This document shows positions 1 to 14,800 of a DNA stretch of 64,000 nt, piece after piece. Numbering within the stretch: the first letter of the stretch is position 1; each line of letters starts with the position of its first letter. The DNA is from Anastatus disparis (taxonomy: Eukaryota > Arthropoda > Insecta > Hymenoptera > Eupelmidae): the NCBI GenBank assembly GCA_017163975.1, contig JAFFSR010000218.1, positions 6,823,501 to 6,887,500 on the forward strand. The letters are read 5' to 3'. The notes beneath the pieces are model-generated. The model did not search any database and was not told the origin of the DNA. It saw only the letters and a list, made by a program, of their open reading frames with translations. The position numbers and the translations under genes are program-made.

Positions 1-83
1 TTTTTTAGCTTTTTTTTTCTTTATTTCTATCCTTTCTCGGCTTTTTTTTCTCTAAGCTTTAGGCTATTCTGTATAACCTTTAG

Positions 84-157
84 AAAAAAATCACAGCACT
101 CAAGCTTTTCGAAGGATTGACCGATTTACCATCATCAGAGGAAAAATTGCAGTGCCG
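84..157 (+). other. candidate coding exon at the left edge
   Basis: A 74-bp stretch lies between a possible acceptor (cctttag, ending at 83) and a donor (GTAAAA from 158). One frame is fully open and reads like protein (KITALKLFEGLTDLPSSEEK and a little more). It could be an upstream exon of the RhoGEF gene. However, it ends with two leftover bases, while the next recognised exon at 5871 needs one, so a direct join does not work and another exon would have to lie between them. It may equally be chance. Confidence 0.25.
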
Positions 158-3100
158 GTAAAAATGCCGCCAGTACTTTTTTCCCCTTATTTTGATTTTG
201 AATTTAGATCCAACTTTTTTACTTTATTTATTATTTTGCACGTGAAATTTTTCTGAGATACACCGGTAATTTGAATAAATTCGATTTTACACGACATAAG
301 CGTGAAATTTATGTAAAATTTTGGCGAAGTAAATTGTCTCGCCGGACTTAGGATGTATCTACTTATATCCGTTATGCATCTATAGATGTACTTAAGATAA
401 TGTTATATAAATCGAGAAAGTTCTTTATTATTTTCTGTGAAATAAAATTAATATTTTTAGTTTTTTGCTGTAATCTGAGATAGAAAAACTTTTAAAATAC
501 ATTAGTAAAATTATAATGCACGATAGTTAAAATTTGTGCTCTATGAATATGTTTCGTTAAAAGGAAGAGTTTAACCATTTGCTGCATCGTGGTTTTGAGA
601 TACACGAATTTTGATATCACAACGTGATTCAAAGTAATTTTCTCAATTGCCTGAGTGTAAAATTTTCTTACATGTATTTTATATTTATAAATTTTTCGAA
701 TTAAAGTTTTTCATATTATGAAGAAACGAAAAATATTTTTTATCATGTTTAGCATATAAAATTTATAAAGATTTTATTGAACGAATTATTTATGCGAATG
801 TATTGTGCAGATATAAAGAATGGAAATAATTAAAAAAAAATCATATGGGAGAAGGTGAAATACTAAATTTTTTTTCTTTTAAAAATTCAATTTTTTACGG
901 CCTTGTAATTTGAATTTAAATAAAAAAATGTTATTGAAAGTAACTTTCGTGGTAATTTAAAATGCAAAATATCTCGAACTGAATTTTTATATCTTGCATA
1001 GACAAATATTTTGATGATAAAAAAAAGTAAAATTTTATTTTTTTTTTACTTTATAAAAATGTAAATTATCAATTAAAAAAATTTTATATCTTTACAATTA
1101 CAAGCAAAATATTAATTCATCATATCAAAGCAAGCGCAGCAATGCATTCCTTCATATACACCGATGAGAAAGAAAAAAGCGAGAATCAAACCCAACTGTA
1201 TTTTTTTTTCTTTTATTTTTAGATATAAAATTACGAAGCGAATTACTAATAATGAAAATACTTGACTTCAATTAAACCTCAAAACTCAACTAATAATATC
1301 AACTGAACGCATCATTCCATTACAAACTCTATATCATTACTTACAAAAATAAAGTATAATTTAAAAAAAAAAAAATATAATAATAATTCAAGAATAAGAA
1401 GAAGAAGAAGAAGTCCTAAGAAATACGAAGAAACGTAAAAGGACTAGATATTAAAGATAATTCTAAAAGTTATACGACTTTATAATACACTTGTATAGTA
1501 GCGATTAATCCATAATGATGCGTCGCGACGATGATATTAGGTACACGATCATCATTACGATCGAAATTGTCTATAATCGTTTTTCTATTTTTTCTTTCTT
1601 TTTTTTATTCTTTTAGCTCAATGTTTGCGTCATCGTGTGCACATCGATTCGCCATTTTAGTTATGAAGAAAAAAGAGAAATAGAAAGAAGAAGAAAAAAA
1701 AGGATATTGGTAGCAATGACCCAGAAAAAGTTTCGAGAGTTTGGTTCTCTCTCGCAAAGGCAATTAATGTTGTGTATCGATCTCTTCATGTATTTCTGAT
1801 TAATTGGTTAAGAAAAGCCTTGATTCGTTTTGTTTTATTTATTTATCATTTTTTTTTTTCAATTTATATTTTTTATTTATTGCGACCGTGGGTTATTCCA
1901 AGATGTTCCATTAGTTTAGCGACCTATAAAAAAATTTTTATACCAGTGAATTACATTGTTTTCTTATGCTATTCTATTTTGTCAATTAGTTCCTTGTTCA
2001 GTGAGGATAAAGCCATTAAATTTCATTTATTTATCGCTTCGATTGGAAAGCTTCCTTTTATTTTTGACGATCCAATAAAAATAGATGGATTTTTAAAAGA
2101 ATCCTAAATTAATTTTTTAAAACAAATTTTTTTTATTCTGTTCACCAAATTAGTATCGCGAACAAAAAATAATAAAATCATTGCTTATTCAAATCGTCAC
2201 GAAAGTTTCGTATTAAAATTCATTAGCGATGTTTACAGTTAAATTTTATTTATGTGTTTCTTCATTCATAAGTTAAAAAAAAAACTAAATTAACTGAAAT
2301 ATCCTTAATGATTGATTTACGTACTATAAATCAAACGTCAAGATTTAATCGAACATCTTGCTAAAAATAAAAGAATGAAAACTTTTTATCATCTGTCTGT
2401 GTTTTAACGTTTCACAGAAAATTTAATATCTCTTTGGAAAAGCTAACGATTTTCAAGGAAATTTTTCATTTCACTTAATACGTATTAACATACTTAATGA
2501 GTAAAAAAATTAAATTATTTAGCGAGAGAGTGATCTTTTACTCAAAAGTTTTACACTCTGAAATTTCTAAGATCGAGAATTTGACGTTATCAATCATAAA
2601 AGTAGGATTATCGCGTTTTCCTTTTTAACTTAAATTCGATATCTTACTAATTTTTGCCAGTTTTGAATGACACGTTAAAAGTTGGTGAAATGACATTTTA
2701 TCTCGAATTTCTAAAGGATATTAAATTTTAATTATAAAATATGAGTAATTAACATATGTTATTAAAATTTTCATTTTATGTTAATGAAGTGATCGATTAA
2801 GATAATCAAAATATTCATATTTTCAAGTAAATTAAATATTCTCTAATTTTTGAAACATAAAAGTTTTTGCAACATTAAAATTATAAAAAAAATCAATTAA
2901 ATTTTTCTTGGTAAATCAATAAAATTTCACAACAAATAAAATCCAAACTTGAATAAAAAACAAACAAAAAATATAAAAAAAACAAAAATAATAAAAAAAA
3001 AAAACAAAAATTGCACATCTACGTAATTTCTAGTTAAATGAAAACATCTCATCGCTCTCATATCTTACAATAAAAAAAAATAAAATAAAACGAGTCGCAG

Positions 3101-5870
3101 CAAAACTCTCTCAAGTAAACTTAAATTCCTCATTTATTTCCGTGGGTATAATTTCACGGTACTATAGCATAAACCCTATAAGCTCCTTATACACTATATA
3201 TATACTTCATTTTTCTTCATGGGAACCGATTCCTTGCGAAGCGAATCGTATAAAAATTTAAAGAAAAGAAAGCTTTTTTTTCATAAAACAGCGGAGAAGT
3301 AAGAGAGAAAGAATAAAAAAAATAACAAAGTGTCGCGTCGACAATGTTAATGAAGTGTGTATATCTGTATAAATAATAAAGCGAAGAAATCTAAAGGAGA
3401 GAGAAGAAAAAAAAAACGGTATTATTTATTAAAAGTTCAATCGAGCGTATATTTAGTTCGATGTTTCTGATTAATATCCTTTCTAATCTTATACTGCTGA
3501 TAGAATTGAATTTAATGTTGATATTCGATTTATTGTTTTTCTATTTAAGATTAGTTTTTTATATTTTTCGACCTTCTTCGAACGATCAATAATATAAATT
3601 ATCAAATTTCTCTATTTTATACTTTTTAATTTCGCTCGGATAAATCAATACAAATCAAAACAATTAAAATTCTCGTTTTGTTTACAAAATATTTTGTTTA
3701 TAAACTGTCAGTACAAGCTTACAACTGAATTAAGATTTGTGTTCGTAGATAAGCATATTTAAAAGCAAGTAGAACAGGGATCGGTATTAGTCAGACAATT
3801 CGAATTATTACAGCTCGTTTAAGAAACAAAAAAAAAGTCTGAGATACAAATTTATTAACTCGAATTAGAAAATGCAATTTATCGATTTGTAAAGCTTTGG
3901 CTATTATTAACAATCTCGATATCTTATTTTCCAGCTCGATGCTAGTCCACTCGAAAAATAAACGAAACAATCTCGGTCAATCTTATATTTTTCAATTTTT
4001 CAAAAGATCAAAGACACAATATCGAGCCTCGAAGCTTTTGTTTATCTTCTTTTAAAAAGATTTGGTGAAAGCAGATTTAATTAACAAATAAAGCAAAACC
4101 TTTGTACAAATAATTTATATATAGATTGTAATATTTATTATCTATTCTTAAAATTTCGTATACACACTGCAGTTGCTTTCACTTTAAAATATATATATAT
4201 TTATGAATGATATTTAATGAAGCAATAAAACAAAATATAGCCATTTGCGTGCCATAGCTTTAAGCACATAAACATTCAAGAAATTTTTTTTTGTTTTTTA
4301 TTTTACATGCATATAGAGAGCCGATTTATTTTTATCAAGTACGTATTTAATCGGTATAGTTATGATTGATATTAATGTCACTTTCTATTGAAATCTAAAA
4401 GACCCAGGGAGTAAGTAATGAAGTTGTTAAGAAGTTATTTATGCTAAAATTTTATTAATTAGATTAGATACAGTTTTCCCCGTACACGCACGTTTGCAAG
4501 CATAACGGACGGATGATTAAGAAAAAATAATCAATAAAACATATTTTATTTTGAATAACAAATTTCTTTTGTCACGATATAGTTTCGAGAAAAAAAGAAA
4601 ATAGAAGAAATTCCATAATGTTGCATTACACATTGTGAGAATGTTTTATCCTGCAACACGTTTAAAACCGTTACTTAACAAAATTGAATAAATAAAGCAC
4701 ACTCTGCGCGAAAGATAACTTTCTTAACTGTTTCGAATTGCATGATTTTACAAAAAAAAAAGAAGAAAAAAAAAATTGTTCTACGTGTCGGTTACACACA
4801 GAGAAGAGAGTTCAGATACAGTTTTTATTCTTCTCTCTCTTCACGCGCCATATAAAACGGTTGGTAATTGAAATCTATAGGCGCTAGAGAGAGAGAAACT
4901 CTGGTAAACTTTAAAAGATGTGCACAGAATGAAAATAAAAAGAAGGGAAAAAACAGAGTAAAATATGTTCCTCTCGATTACTCTTTTCTTTATGCCTTAC
5001 CATATAGATATATATATAGAGTACTTCCTGAATTATTTATCGATTCTTACGATCGACAGTATTATACATTGCGATATATCTATACGTATACGCCATATGT
5101 ATATATACATAGATAGAAAAAAGGATTCCCTTTCACTTAACGTATTATAGAGCATTGCTCGAGTAAGGAGAATAAAAAAAAAATGAAGATTAAATCGACG
5201 TATTAAAAGTGATTGTCATGCAAAATTCAACTTTCCTTGGGGGGAAGAGCTTGGCAAGAAAAATGCTTGGAATATTTTTCTCTAGCTCGAGTTAGCTATA
5301 CATTTGATGTAGGCGAAAAATGTGTACATTGAGTGTATTGCTAATTAAAAATTTGTTAAATTATAGACTTCCTTGACGTTCCTCAATTTCAATTTCTAAT
5401 GATTATTAGTTCTAACCCAAGCATTCTTCAAAGGCCGTTCGTTCGCTTTTTTTTTCTTCTTTATTATTGGAAGGAATTTAGCAGTTAATTATCTCGTTCA
5501 GATTGAAATATTCTTACAGAAGTTGTTGTCTGTTATAAAAAAAAAGGAGAGAAAAATTGTTGGGAATGTGACTTAACAGGCATTTTGTCTGTATAACAAG
5601 GCGCTTACGTATATATGACCTGTTAAGCTTATAAACAACTTGACCTTACAATGTTCTGATATTTAATATGTCAAGTTTTACACGCAAATTATTAGTAGGT
5701 GGAAAAAAAAATATTTGAAAGTTTACGAGATACAGCAGTTTATGAAATGTTTTGTAATTGGACATCGAGTACACCATTATTATGTGAATTATGCAATGAT
5801 ATTAACAAATAATATGTTTAACAGCTGAGAGATTACTAAAAATAAAAATTATTTTCTTTTATAATTTCAG
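158..5870. other. AT-rich stretch without a recognised gene
   Basis: No convincing exon is visible on either strand. The open frames here are short, lack family resemblance and mostly follow AT-rich simple sequence. Because the exon at 5871 starts in the middle of a codon, this stretch is probably intron of the RhoGEF gene, at least in its right part. Short GAA and A/T microsatellites occur around 1395-1415 and 2950-3005. Confidence 0.6.
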
Positions 5871-8800
5871 TAATTACAAAGCCAGCGCAAGGTAGCACGA
5901 GTTTAACACGCAGTCAAAGCGAAAGATCAACAGCGCGACCGGAAATTTCGGCGGCAGATGTTAATTTTGTTGATACAATGAGATTGAGTCTTTGCCGAAG
6001 AGCTAAAGAAGAGGATGCAGCGTTAACATCTGGACCGAATGAAAATAAGCGTAAAATTAGCTTTGAAGAGGCAAGGAAAAGGGTAGCCCTTAAGGTACAT
6101 AAATTTTTAGTGAAAGAAAAAAAAACAAAATTTGCATACATATTTATTTTAAATATTCATTCATAAAGAATTTTTTGCATCCATAAAGAATTTTTTGTTT
6201 TCTCATAAATTATTTAAAATAATAAAAATATAATTTTTTTTTTTATTTAAAGCGCGAATCAAAGATGTTAGAATCAAGTTTAATGAATGCGCGCATCGAA
6301 GAAGAGACAGAGACAGCACGTGATGTAAAAGAAGAAATTAAAAAGGATAATGAAAAGAAAATAGATGAAATGCCTGTAGCTATTAGAACGAGCGATGAAG
6401 CGCACTTTAGAAGGATGAGACCAACCAGCTGGTCACCGCCACCTGGCAAGCAGAATATTGCACAACAACAAAATCAACAGCATGGCTCGAACATCTGCAA
6501 AATCACCGTGACCCCAAGATCGGCGCCGGCGTCTCTTATGGTTCACAGATTGCAGGTATGTTATATTATTTTAACTTTTTTTTAAATTTTATTTATAAAA
6601 TATAAATTTGTAAAAAGAAAAAAATTGCAAATAGATTCAAATTAAGCCTTGAGACTTATGTAATTGTCATACTGAATAAAATACTCTCAACGACTTTGCA
6701 TCACGATAAATCTTATTAGAAGGCTAGAAATATAAAAAAAATATCTATAAAAGTATATTCTGAATCTGCAAGATATTTGATTAAAAATATAGTCTAAATA
6801 AGCAAAAAAAATTTCAATCAGAAAAGTTGTATTCAACCCAGTGTGACTTTTAATGGCTAATTTCTCTTATTATCGATAATCAAACCAAAAATCCCTCTTT
6901 AACTCTTTAACAGGTCAATTCGAGTATACCAGTTAAGGGGTCGCGAAGCACATCCATAATCATCAATAGCGAACAGCAGCCGCGTAGCCCAGAACCAACA
7001 GTAAGATCAGATAACAAAGTGACAATAAGCGTCGGAGGTGAAAATAGCATCTGTAATTCTACGGTGATTTCCGTGAATAATAATAATACACTCGATAAGC
7101 CACCGGCGCAAAGTATTCAAACTTCAAAGGATAAAAAGACACTTGTGATACTGGATAATTATCGATCAAATATTGTTATTAATGGCGAAAGGCAAGAGCA
7201 ACAACCACAGGTACGTCTTACATATGTTATTATTCAAATAGAAATTTAAGATATGATGTATTTGAGGAATAATTAAATGTCTAAATCTTAATCATGTTGT
7301 TTTACAGCAAAACATTAAGACGAACGAAACTAAACCGGCACCAGTTCAAAGCAAACCTATAGAAATTAAGCCAACTTTGAAATTCAAGGAAGCTGATGAA
7401 TCTCCAGAAAGTTCGCCAAGATGGAAGCAAATAGTTGACCCACCAAAATCTTCTGAAACTCCAAAAGACTCAGATCAACTAGCGAAAATACTCGAAGAAT
7501 CTTTACGAAAAGCTAAAGAAAATGGCGAAATTATGGACGAGTGTAGTGGTGAAGCTATTCTTAAAATATTGAAGCAGACCTTCACTTTACTTCAGAGCTC
7601 CGAAACTAATGCCGAACAAGAAAGTGGATATTTCAGGCCACCAACAAGACAATTGGATGCTGATTTAGTTACAAGAAATATGTTCCTTGAGGAGAATGCA
7701 TATGAAGTTATCAAAGAACCGATTTACGAAGAAATTCCAGATGAACCACCACCGTTACCACTTAGTCCACCTCCTACGGAAGATTATTTGAAAGGAAGAA
7801 TATTCTTCGGCGATGAATACAAAGAGACTTATTATAAGCCCATAAACAATGGAACAGAACAATTTCTCGAATGCTCATATTTGTCCAAAAGTCCAGAAGA
7901 AACATTCAAAAATACATCCAGTTCCTCTATAGTGGAGAAAGATAATCTATCCAGTAAATTCGAGCTTCTGAACTTCATCATGGATTCAAAAGAGCGAACG
8001 AGGGTTGGTAATGTTGCCGGTGAAGAAGAAGCCGACGAGGAAGAAGAGGAAGAAGCACAAGAAGACGAAGATGAAGATCCAGAACGTGATTTGGAAGCTT
8101 TGTACGAGCAAAAAGAAACGAGTCTCGGTGATTTAAGCTCGAAGAGCTCACAAATTTCCAACGTTTCGGATAGCAGCGAAGAATGCAATATCATCCTCAC
8201 CAATTCACCGGAAGCGCTCAAGGTAAGCACCAACATTTCTTTCATAATCCATCCTAAATCCTGTAATTACAGGAGAATTATTCATGAAGATTAGACTTGT
8301 ACGTGGCGTATACTATGCAAAATAACGAACTTTCACAGATCTCGAATAATGATTATATTTCCTAATTTAGATGGGATATGGGTCGATAAGAGAAATACGG
8401 CTTGAAATAATAAGGTTTTGTATTAATTGAAGGTTGCATTGTTATATATAAAATCTGATATAAATTTTTTTGTTATTCAATAAAATAGATTATGTTATTA
8501 TGTTGTAATATAATAATTATGATGTCATAATGTGAAAAAATCGAAATGGATACTTGGAAAATATTAAATAATAATAAAAAATTAAAATACTGTGTTTCTT
8601 ATCGATTTATCGAACAAAAGTTCATGAAAATTTTCTAATTATAGATTAGAAAGTTACGTATTAAGCTCTAACTGATATAATTTCTAATGTAATGAAATAA
8701 TAGATAATCAAAAAAAAAGCTTATAATATATATTATAAGTTATGTAACTTATAATACCTTATAAGAAGACAATATAAAATATACAAAAGAAAATATCAAC

Positions 8801-11800
8801 TTATTCCATTTAGTATCAGAAAAAGTCATATACTACCATTTTCTAAATTAAATTTAACATTTTAATCTCCTAAAATTATTTGTTAATAAAAAGATTCGAT
8901 AAAACCTCATCAGGCGCATTTTAAACACTAGGAGTCAAAAAGACCCTAGAGTGCTTTAACAAAATGTACCAAATTTTTTTTTGGTGTCTAAATAATAAAA
9001 TTTGACTTTAATATACCATATCATTCTTCAAAAAAGTTTTTAAAGATGTGAATATCTTTTAATAAAAATATTAATAATTAAATTTTGACGGATGTCATTT
9101 AAAGGTCAATATGTGTATTTGCATAATTTTTCGAGAATAAGATTTTATTAGTCCTTTTAAAAAGACAATACGAATTATTCAGTTACAACTATAAAAATTC
9201 TAAATTAATTTTCATTTTAATTTTTATCCATTTACTTTTTTTCCGATTCATAGACTCGAACAGTAGACATCGAGCGAACGGACAGTGGCGTAGGTTCAGA
9301 AAGCAGTCAAGCAAGCAGCGGCCGCGGTGGTGGTATTAATCGTCGTTGGAGAAATGCATCAAGTTTAACCAACAAAGACAATAATACAACAAATATTAAC
9401 AATAATAATATTACCAATAACAATACAAACGGTGCCATAACGACAACATCATCAACAGCAACAGCAGCGACCAATACGCAACCAAAAACAGATCAAAAAC
9501 ATTGCGAGGATTGCGAGCAAAGGCTCGAACCGCTCATTATTGACAGGTAAATTAATTATATTGCAATATTATATACACCCGGAAAATTGTTTTTAAGCCT
9601 ATTGTTCTTGAGTAACGTGGCATAAGGTAGTCTTGAAAAATGATTGTGTGTTTTTTTTCTCTCTTTTGTCGGTGCTTTTAAACAATGGGACTATGCTAAT
9701 TTACGTTGCTCATAAAGTTTAGTTTTACGGTAGTCTCTAAAAGTCTTTTTCTTTATTTTTTCTTTAAATTTATTTCTCGTTTCTTTAACGCTGATGAGGT
9801 AGAGGTCAAGGCTTTTTCTTCTTTTTTTTTCTGAATTGTCGGAAGTCGTTGGAAATATTCAATTTGCAAATTTATTGCTCTTTTCGCAAAGTTGTTAAAA
9901 ATCTTAAAAGTTTATTTATAAAACCTTTTTTTATTATTGCCAATTCAAAATTATAAATTATTCAAATTTCAATCCATATGATTGTATAAATATTCAAAAT
10001 AAATTCTGATTTTATAAACAATATTTATTAACATGTCAGAGTACGATTTAAACGAAGGTATTAAATAAACTTTATGAAAATTCAAGCTTAAATCATGATA
10101 AAGTGAAACTATACGTGCCTCGTGTTATACTTTCAGAGACGACATTAAAAAAAAATGAAAAAAAAAAAGAACACTTTATTCATGTCACTACTTTCAATTA
10201 ATGCAGCAATATATCAACACAAACTATATACATAACGAAGCAGCGATTCTTCCCTTTCACGACATATACGTCAATTCTAACATTATCAGCGAATAAATTA
10301 GAAAATTCATTAAAAAGCACATAAAGATAGGCGAAAAAGTACTTTATTTTGTGATAAAAACCTCAATAAAATCAATTTTTTCAAACTTATCAATATTTTT
10401 TTCAATAACAAATAAAGTGTATGCGCGTACATAGAGATTATAAACATGTATAGAGGCAAAGAGAAATCATTTGTAAATGTAAGTTAGGTAATCTTTTAAT
10501 TATATAGTCGGGTATAGCTGATGATAATCAAGCGCTAAATAACCAAGAATTAAGAGCACTTCTTTGTGCATACATCTTAAGTGAAAGAGGCACGAAATCT
10601 TTACTCTAATTCTTTTTTCGCAAGTCGCTCAGAGTTAAAGAGAAAGAAAGAGTCTGGGGTACATGCAAATTATCTTTGTGTGAGATAAAAACAGCGAGTG
10701 TAATGGTGTGCCCAAATAAAATTGTTGAAAGATTAGTCGATTTTTTTTTGGTTTATTTTAGAAATGAAAAACAAATTTGAAACAAATCTACGAATTAACA
10801 ACAACAAATTACTTTCATTGTAACGAATGTTAAACATTTCTTTTATGTATACACTTTCTTCCTACCCACTCTTTCTTTCTCTCGACAAAACGAAACAAAA
10901 CTTACAAAAATAAAAAAAATACACGAGCCCATTAGAAAAGCAGCCAATAAAATTGAAATGTTTACTCTCTCGTATATCTATAGATATAGGCGCGTATACA
11001 CGTATATCGTAACGATCTCTTACACAGCTTTTAAACTTCCCCATAACCGATTTTCAACGGCAATTAACAAGCATGAATTTTCTCTGGCTGAGCACAGAGA
11101 GCCATAAGGCGTCAAAAGATAGTAGAACCGATTTATCAACCCACTCTCCTTACATGGCAAGCATTACACTTTTCTTTCTCTTTCTCTCTCTCTCTGTCTC
11201 TTTTATTTTTTTTTCTTCTTTCAACCGATGCAAGTAGAATAATCTCAGCTCTGACATACTTTAAAAACCATGTGTGTTCTATACATGTGTGTATGCATGT
11301 GTATAAAAAGCCTCGGGTCATTGCGTAATGAAAAGTAAACTCGAGGGCAATTGGGGGAGGTAATCCTGTTGAGAGTTTATCCTTGTAAAGGATTTTTGTT
11401 TTAAAAAAAGAAAAAAATTAGTTTCTTTTATTTTTAATACTTTAATCGTTAAAATTTTCAAAAATTAGTTTAATAGACGATTATTTATACTAAATTCTAA
11501 AATTGTAAAAAAAATTGCAAATTATCATAAATCATAAGAAAAAATTGTAAATCATTAAAAAAAAATTGTCTATAGTTTCTTCATAATTCAGGTTTAGTTA
11601 AATTCGTTCCAGTAAATTGGAAGATTAAAGTACTTTTGTAAGTTGTTAAAGTAATTACCCTTTAATAAGTATACAATAATTTTTAATCAAATTATTTGCC
11701 AAATTACACGTTCGCATGGTTATACAAATGAAGAAAAAAAAATTCTATAAATTAAACTCTGAAGGTCGTACATGATTATTCGCAAAGCAATCATTAAATT

Positions 11801-14800
11801 ATAGCCTGTATGCTCTTTTCTATTTGGATAAAAATTTAAGCGGCGTTAACACAACATTTTAACTGTTACAAATCGACATTTTTTTTCATCGAATTTAGTA
11901 CTAATTGACTTATGTTATTTTTAGTAAAGTGCGTTTAAATTATTTTATATGACCTTCTATTTAAATATCATGATTGAAAAATTCAATAAATTAGTTTTTT
12001 TTTTTTGTATTACCAAATTAAGGCATCTCATACGTTTGTTGGCGTACTTAGTCCGCTACACCAAGGGGTCCCGTTAACTTTTTTTTAGATTTTCAGATTT
12101 TTTTCTTTAAGCACTTAATTTCTTTAAATTTATCGTTATTTAATTTATATTTATTTAATGATTCCGATTTTAAAATTAACTATTTTTTTTGTATCATCAT
12201 TAGATTTATTCAAGCAATAATTTCCTTCAATTTTAACAAAAACTATTGACGATTTCGAATATCGTATGAGATACTTTAACTAAAATTTATTATACTGGAT
12301 TTTATATTTAAAAATAAATTTAATTGCTTGCATACTATTAACTATCATTTAATCCACCTTATTAGACATTTTTTTATTAAAATTCTCGATAGCTATCAGT
12401 TCGATCTGGTAAATTTAATTATACCAAAATATTATCCAACACTTGCTAATCTCAGGATCTTAGATTCGATATAAAATCAAAACTTTTAGCACTTGTAAAA
12501 TTTGAAATCAATCCAACAAATCAAAAAAAAATAATCTATTAAAAGAAAATAAAACTAAACGGCGAGTGATTTTCACCAACTAAATACCCGATACGAATCT
12601 ATTATATTACGATTTATCAGTGCACAGTAAAAGTTTCACGATCGATCGCCCAAAGCACTTTTAAAAATAAATAAACAAAAAAAAGTCTTATTATAGAAAG
12701 GTAATTTTAACGTTAGTATAACCTCGACGTCCTAGTGTGCTGGATCTGATTTTCTGATTTTGTATTAAGTAAAAATTTATATACATATATACACGAAACA
12801 AGTGCGTCCCTGTGGCGTACTTTCACTCTACTATCAATTCTTTCGTTTAGTTTTGTATAAACATGCATACATGAAACTTGTATAGCGAAAGCAAGTGTAT
12901 ATCTTCTTATCGACTGCTAATTTCTGATGGTAGTTTTCCTTTGTATTTTTTTTTTTAACTTTTTTTTCTTCGAAAATTTCTTTCATTAGTTTAATTGAAA
13001 ATTTTTAGTAAATAAGAACTTTTTCTTTGCAATTTGATGAAAAAAGTAAGAAAGATTAACTAATTATAATTATACAGTTCTTTTATGAAAAAAAAGAAAA
13101 ATTCAACAATATTTTTAAAATTATCTTATTTTGAGAAATCATTAAATATAATTATAAGTAGGAATAATGTATATACGAAAACTACGTATTTGAATTGTAC
13201 AAATAATATAATAAACCTTATTAAAATTGAATAGTAAAATAAACTAAGCAAATCTCACATGGTATAACGATTAAGTGAAAGTTGACTATTTCTTTTTTTT
13301 TCTTCTTTATTTTCTACATGTTTTACAAACGGTTACCATCTCAATGTCAAGCCGTATCCTATATTTATATAAAATTTATTTTCTTTTAATATAATTGCCA
13401 AGGAAAATTCGCTGATTTCCTCAAAGATTATTGCCATACAATTCAAGTCAAGAAGTGATACATCTTTTTATCTTACTAATATATATAACTTTCACGTGTA
13501 ATCCATAAAACAAACAAATATACCACACACAAGTACACAATCATCATTGAAAAAAAAAAATTTCACATTTACACTTTATAATGTAACATATATATACAAA
13601 CATTTAGTCAGATAGGTCATGATAAAAAGCTTTAAATATTCTCTGGATTGCAATCCTCATATGTATATTTATACATACATATATAATATACACTAGGGAG
13701 GGATTCCCCCTATATGTACGTATGTATAAATTTCAATGCTTTCATAAAATATCAAATCATGAGATCGCGAATATTTATATGAAGCTCTGAAAACTAATCC
13801 TTTATGTACGATCAACCTTACTGATAATAAACGTAACGTACATGTCCTTTACCTATATTATGTATATTTCCTTTTCCTTATGAATTTTTTATGTAAATCT
13901 GTCCATATATAATATTTTTTTAAAAATCTTTTCTTATTTGTTTTTTAGTGGTTGCGTATATTCACCATTGCTATGCCGGAAGTGTACTAAAAAACGTGCT
14001 GAACGTAAAGAAATCGTCACCGAGATCGTCGAAACTGAACAAAAGTATGGCCGTGATTTGAAAATTATAATGGAAGAATTTCACAAACCAATGTATATGG
14101 CTGGTTTCTTAACTCTTGAACAGTTAGATGCCATATTTCTGAATGTCAAAGAATTATATGAGCACAATAAAATTCTTTCTGATAAACTCAAGGACGCTGT
14201 TAATAGGGCAGTGGTATGTATATTTATGACTTATTTTAAACTCTAGGTATTTTTTGAAAAACTTTTCTAAATTTTAGAAATTTTGAAGCTTGGAATTTTT
14301 TATTAATTTTTTTTAAATTCATAATTTTAATGTTAACATAGGCATCTGGCGATGAAGATCTGGTAACAGTTGATTTAGGCAAAATCTTCTTAGAATCTGA
14401 GCGTATGTTACACGCATTTGAAAGTTATTGCACACGGCAGGGCAGCGCAAGCCTTCTGCTGCAGAATCTTGAGAAGGAAAAAGAATTGCTTAGGATATTC
14501 CTTAAAGTATCACAAATGGAAAACCCTTTTCTGCGAAGAATGAATCTTAATTCCTTCTTAATGGTGAGAAATTTTGTTCATTTGATTTATTTAGAATTTT
14601 TTGTTTTATTTTTAATGGACTATTAGATTTAAAAAAAACAATCTATTTATTAAATTCGATATTTCAATGTCATAAAAGAGGTAGTATTGCTACGCTTAAC
14701 GAGTGTGCAAAGTAGGTCGTTTCTGCATGAGCGAAGCAAGGTGAAGATCACCTACGAGTATTATATATTATTTTTCATATTACTTGCGCTAAGTTCAATT

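Noticed and set aside
1772..2107. 111-codon open frame
   Set aside because: It starts at GTG, is rich in Phe, Ile and Tyr as expected from AT-rich noise, and has no splice or family support.
4868..5150. Overlapping open frames of 82 and 61 codons
   Set aside because: Both read through simple TA-rich sequence and give repeated Tyr and Ile runs, with no family resemblance.
7832..8245. 137-codon frame on the - strand
   Set aside because: It is the reverse of the acidic RhoGEF exon; its Ser run is the shadow of the Glu run.
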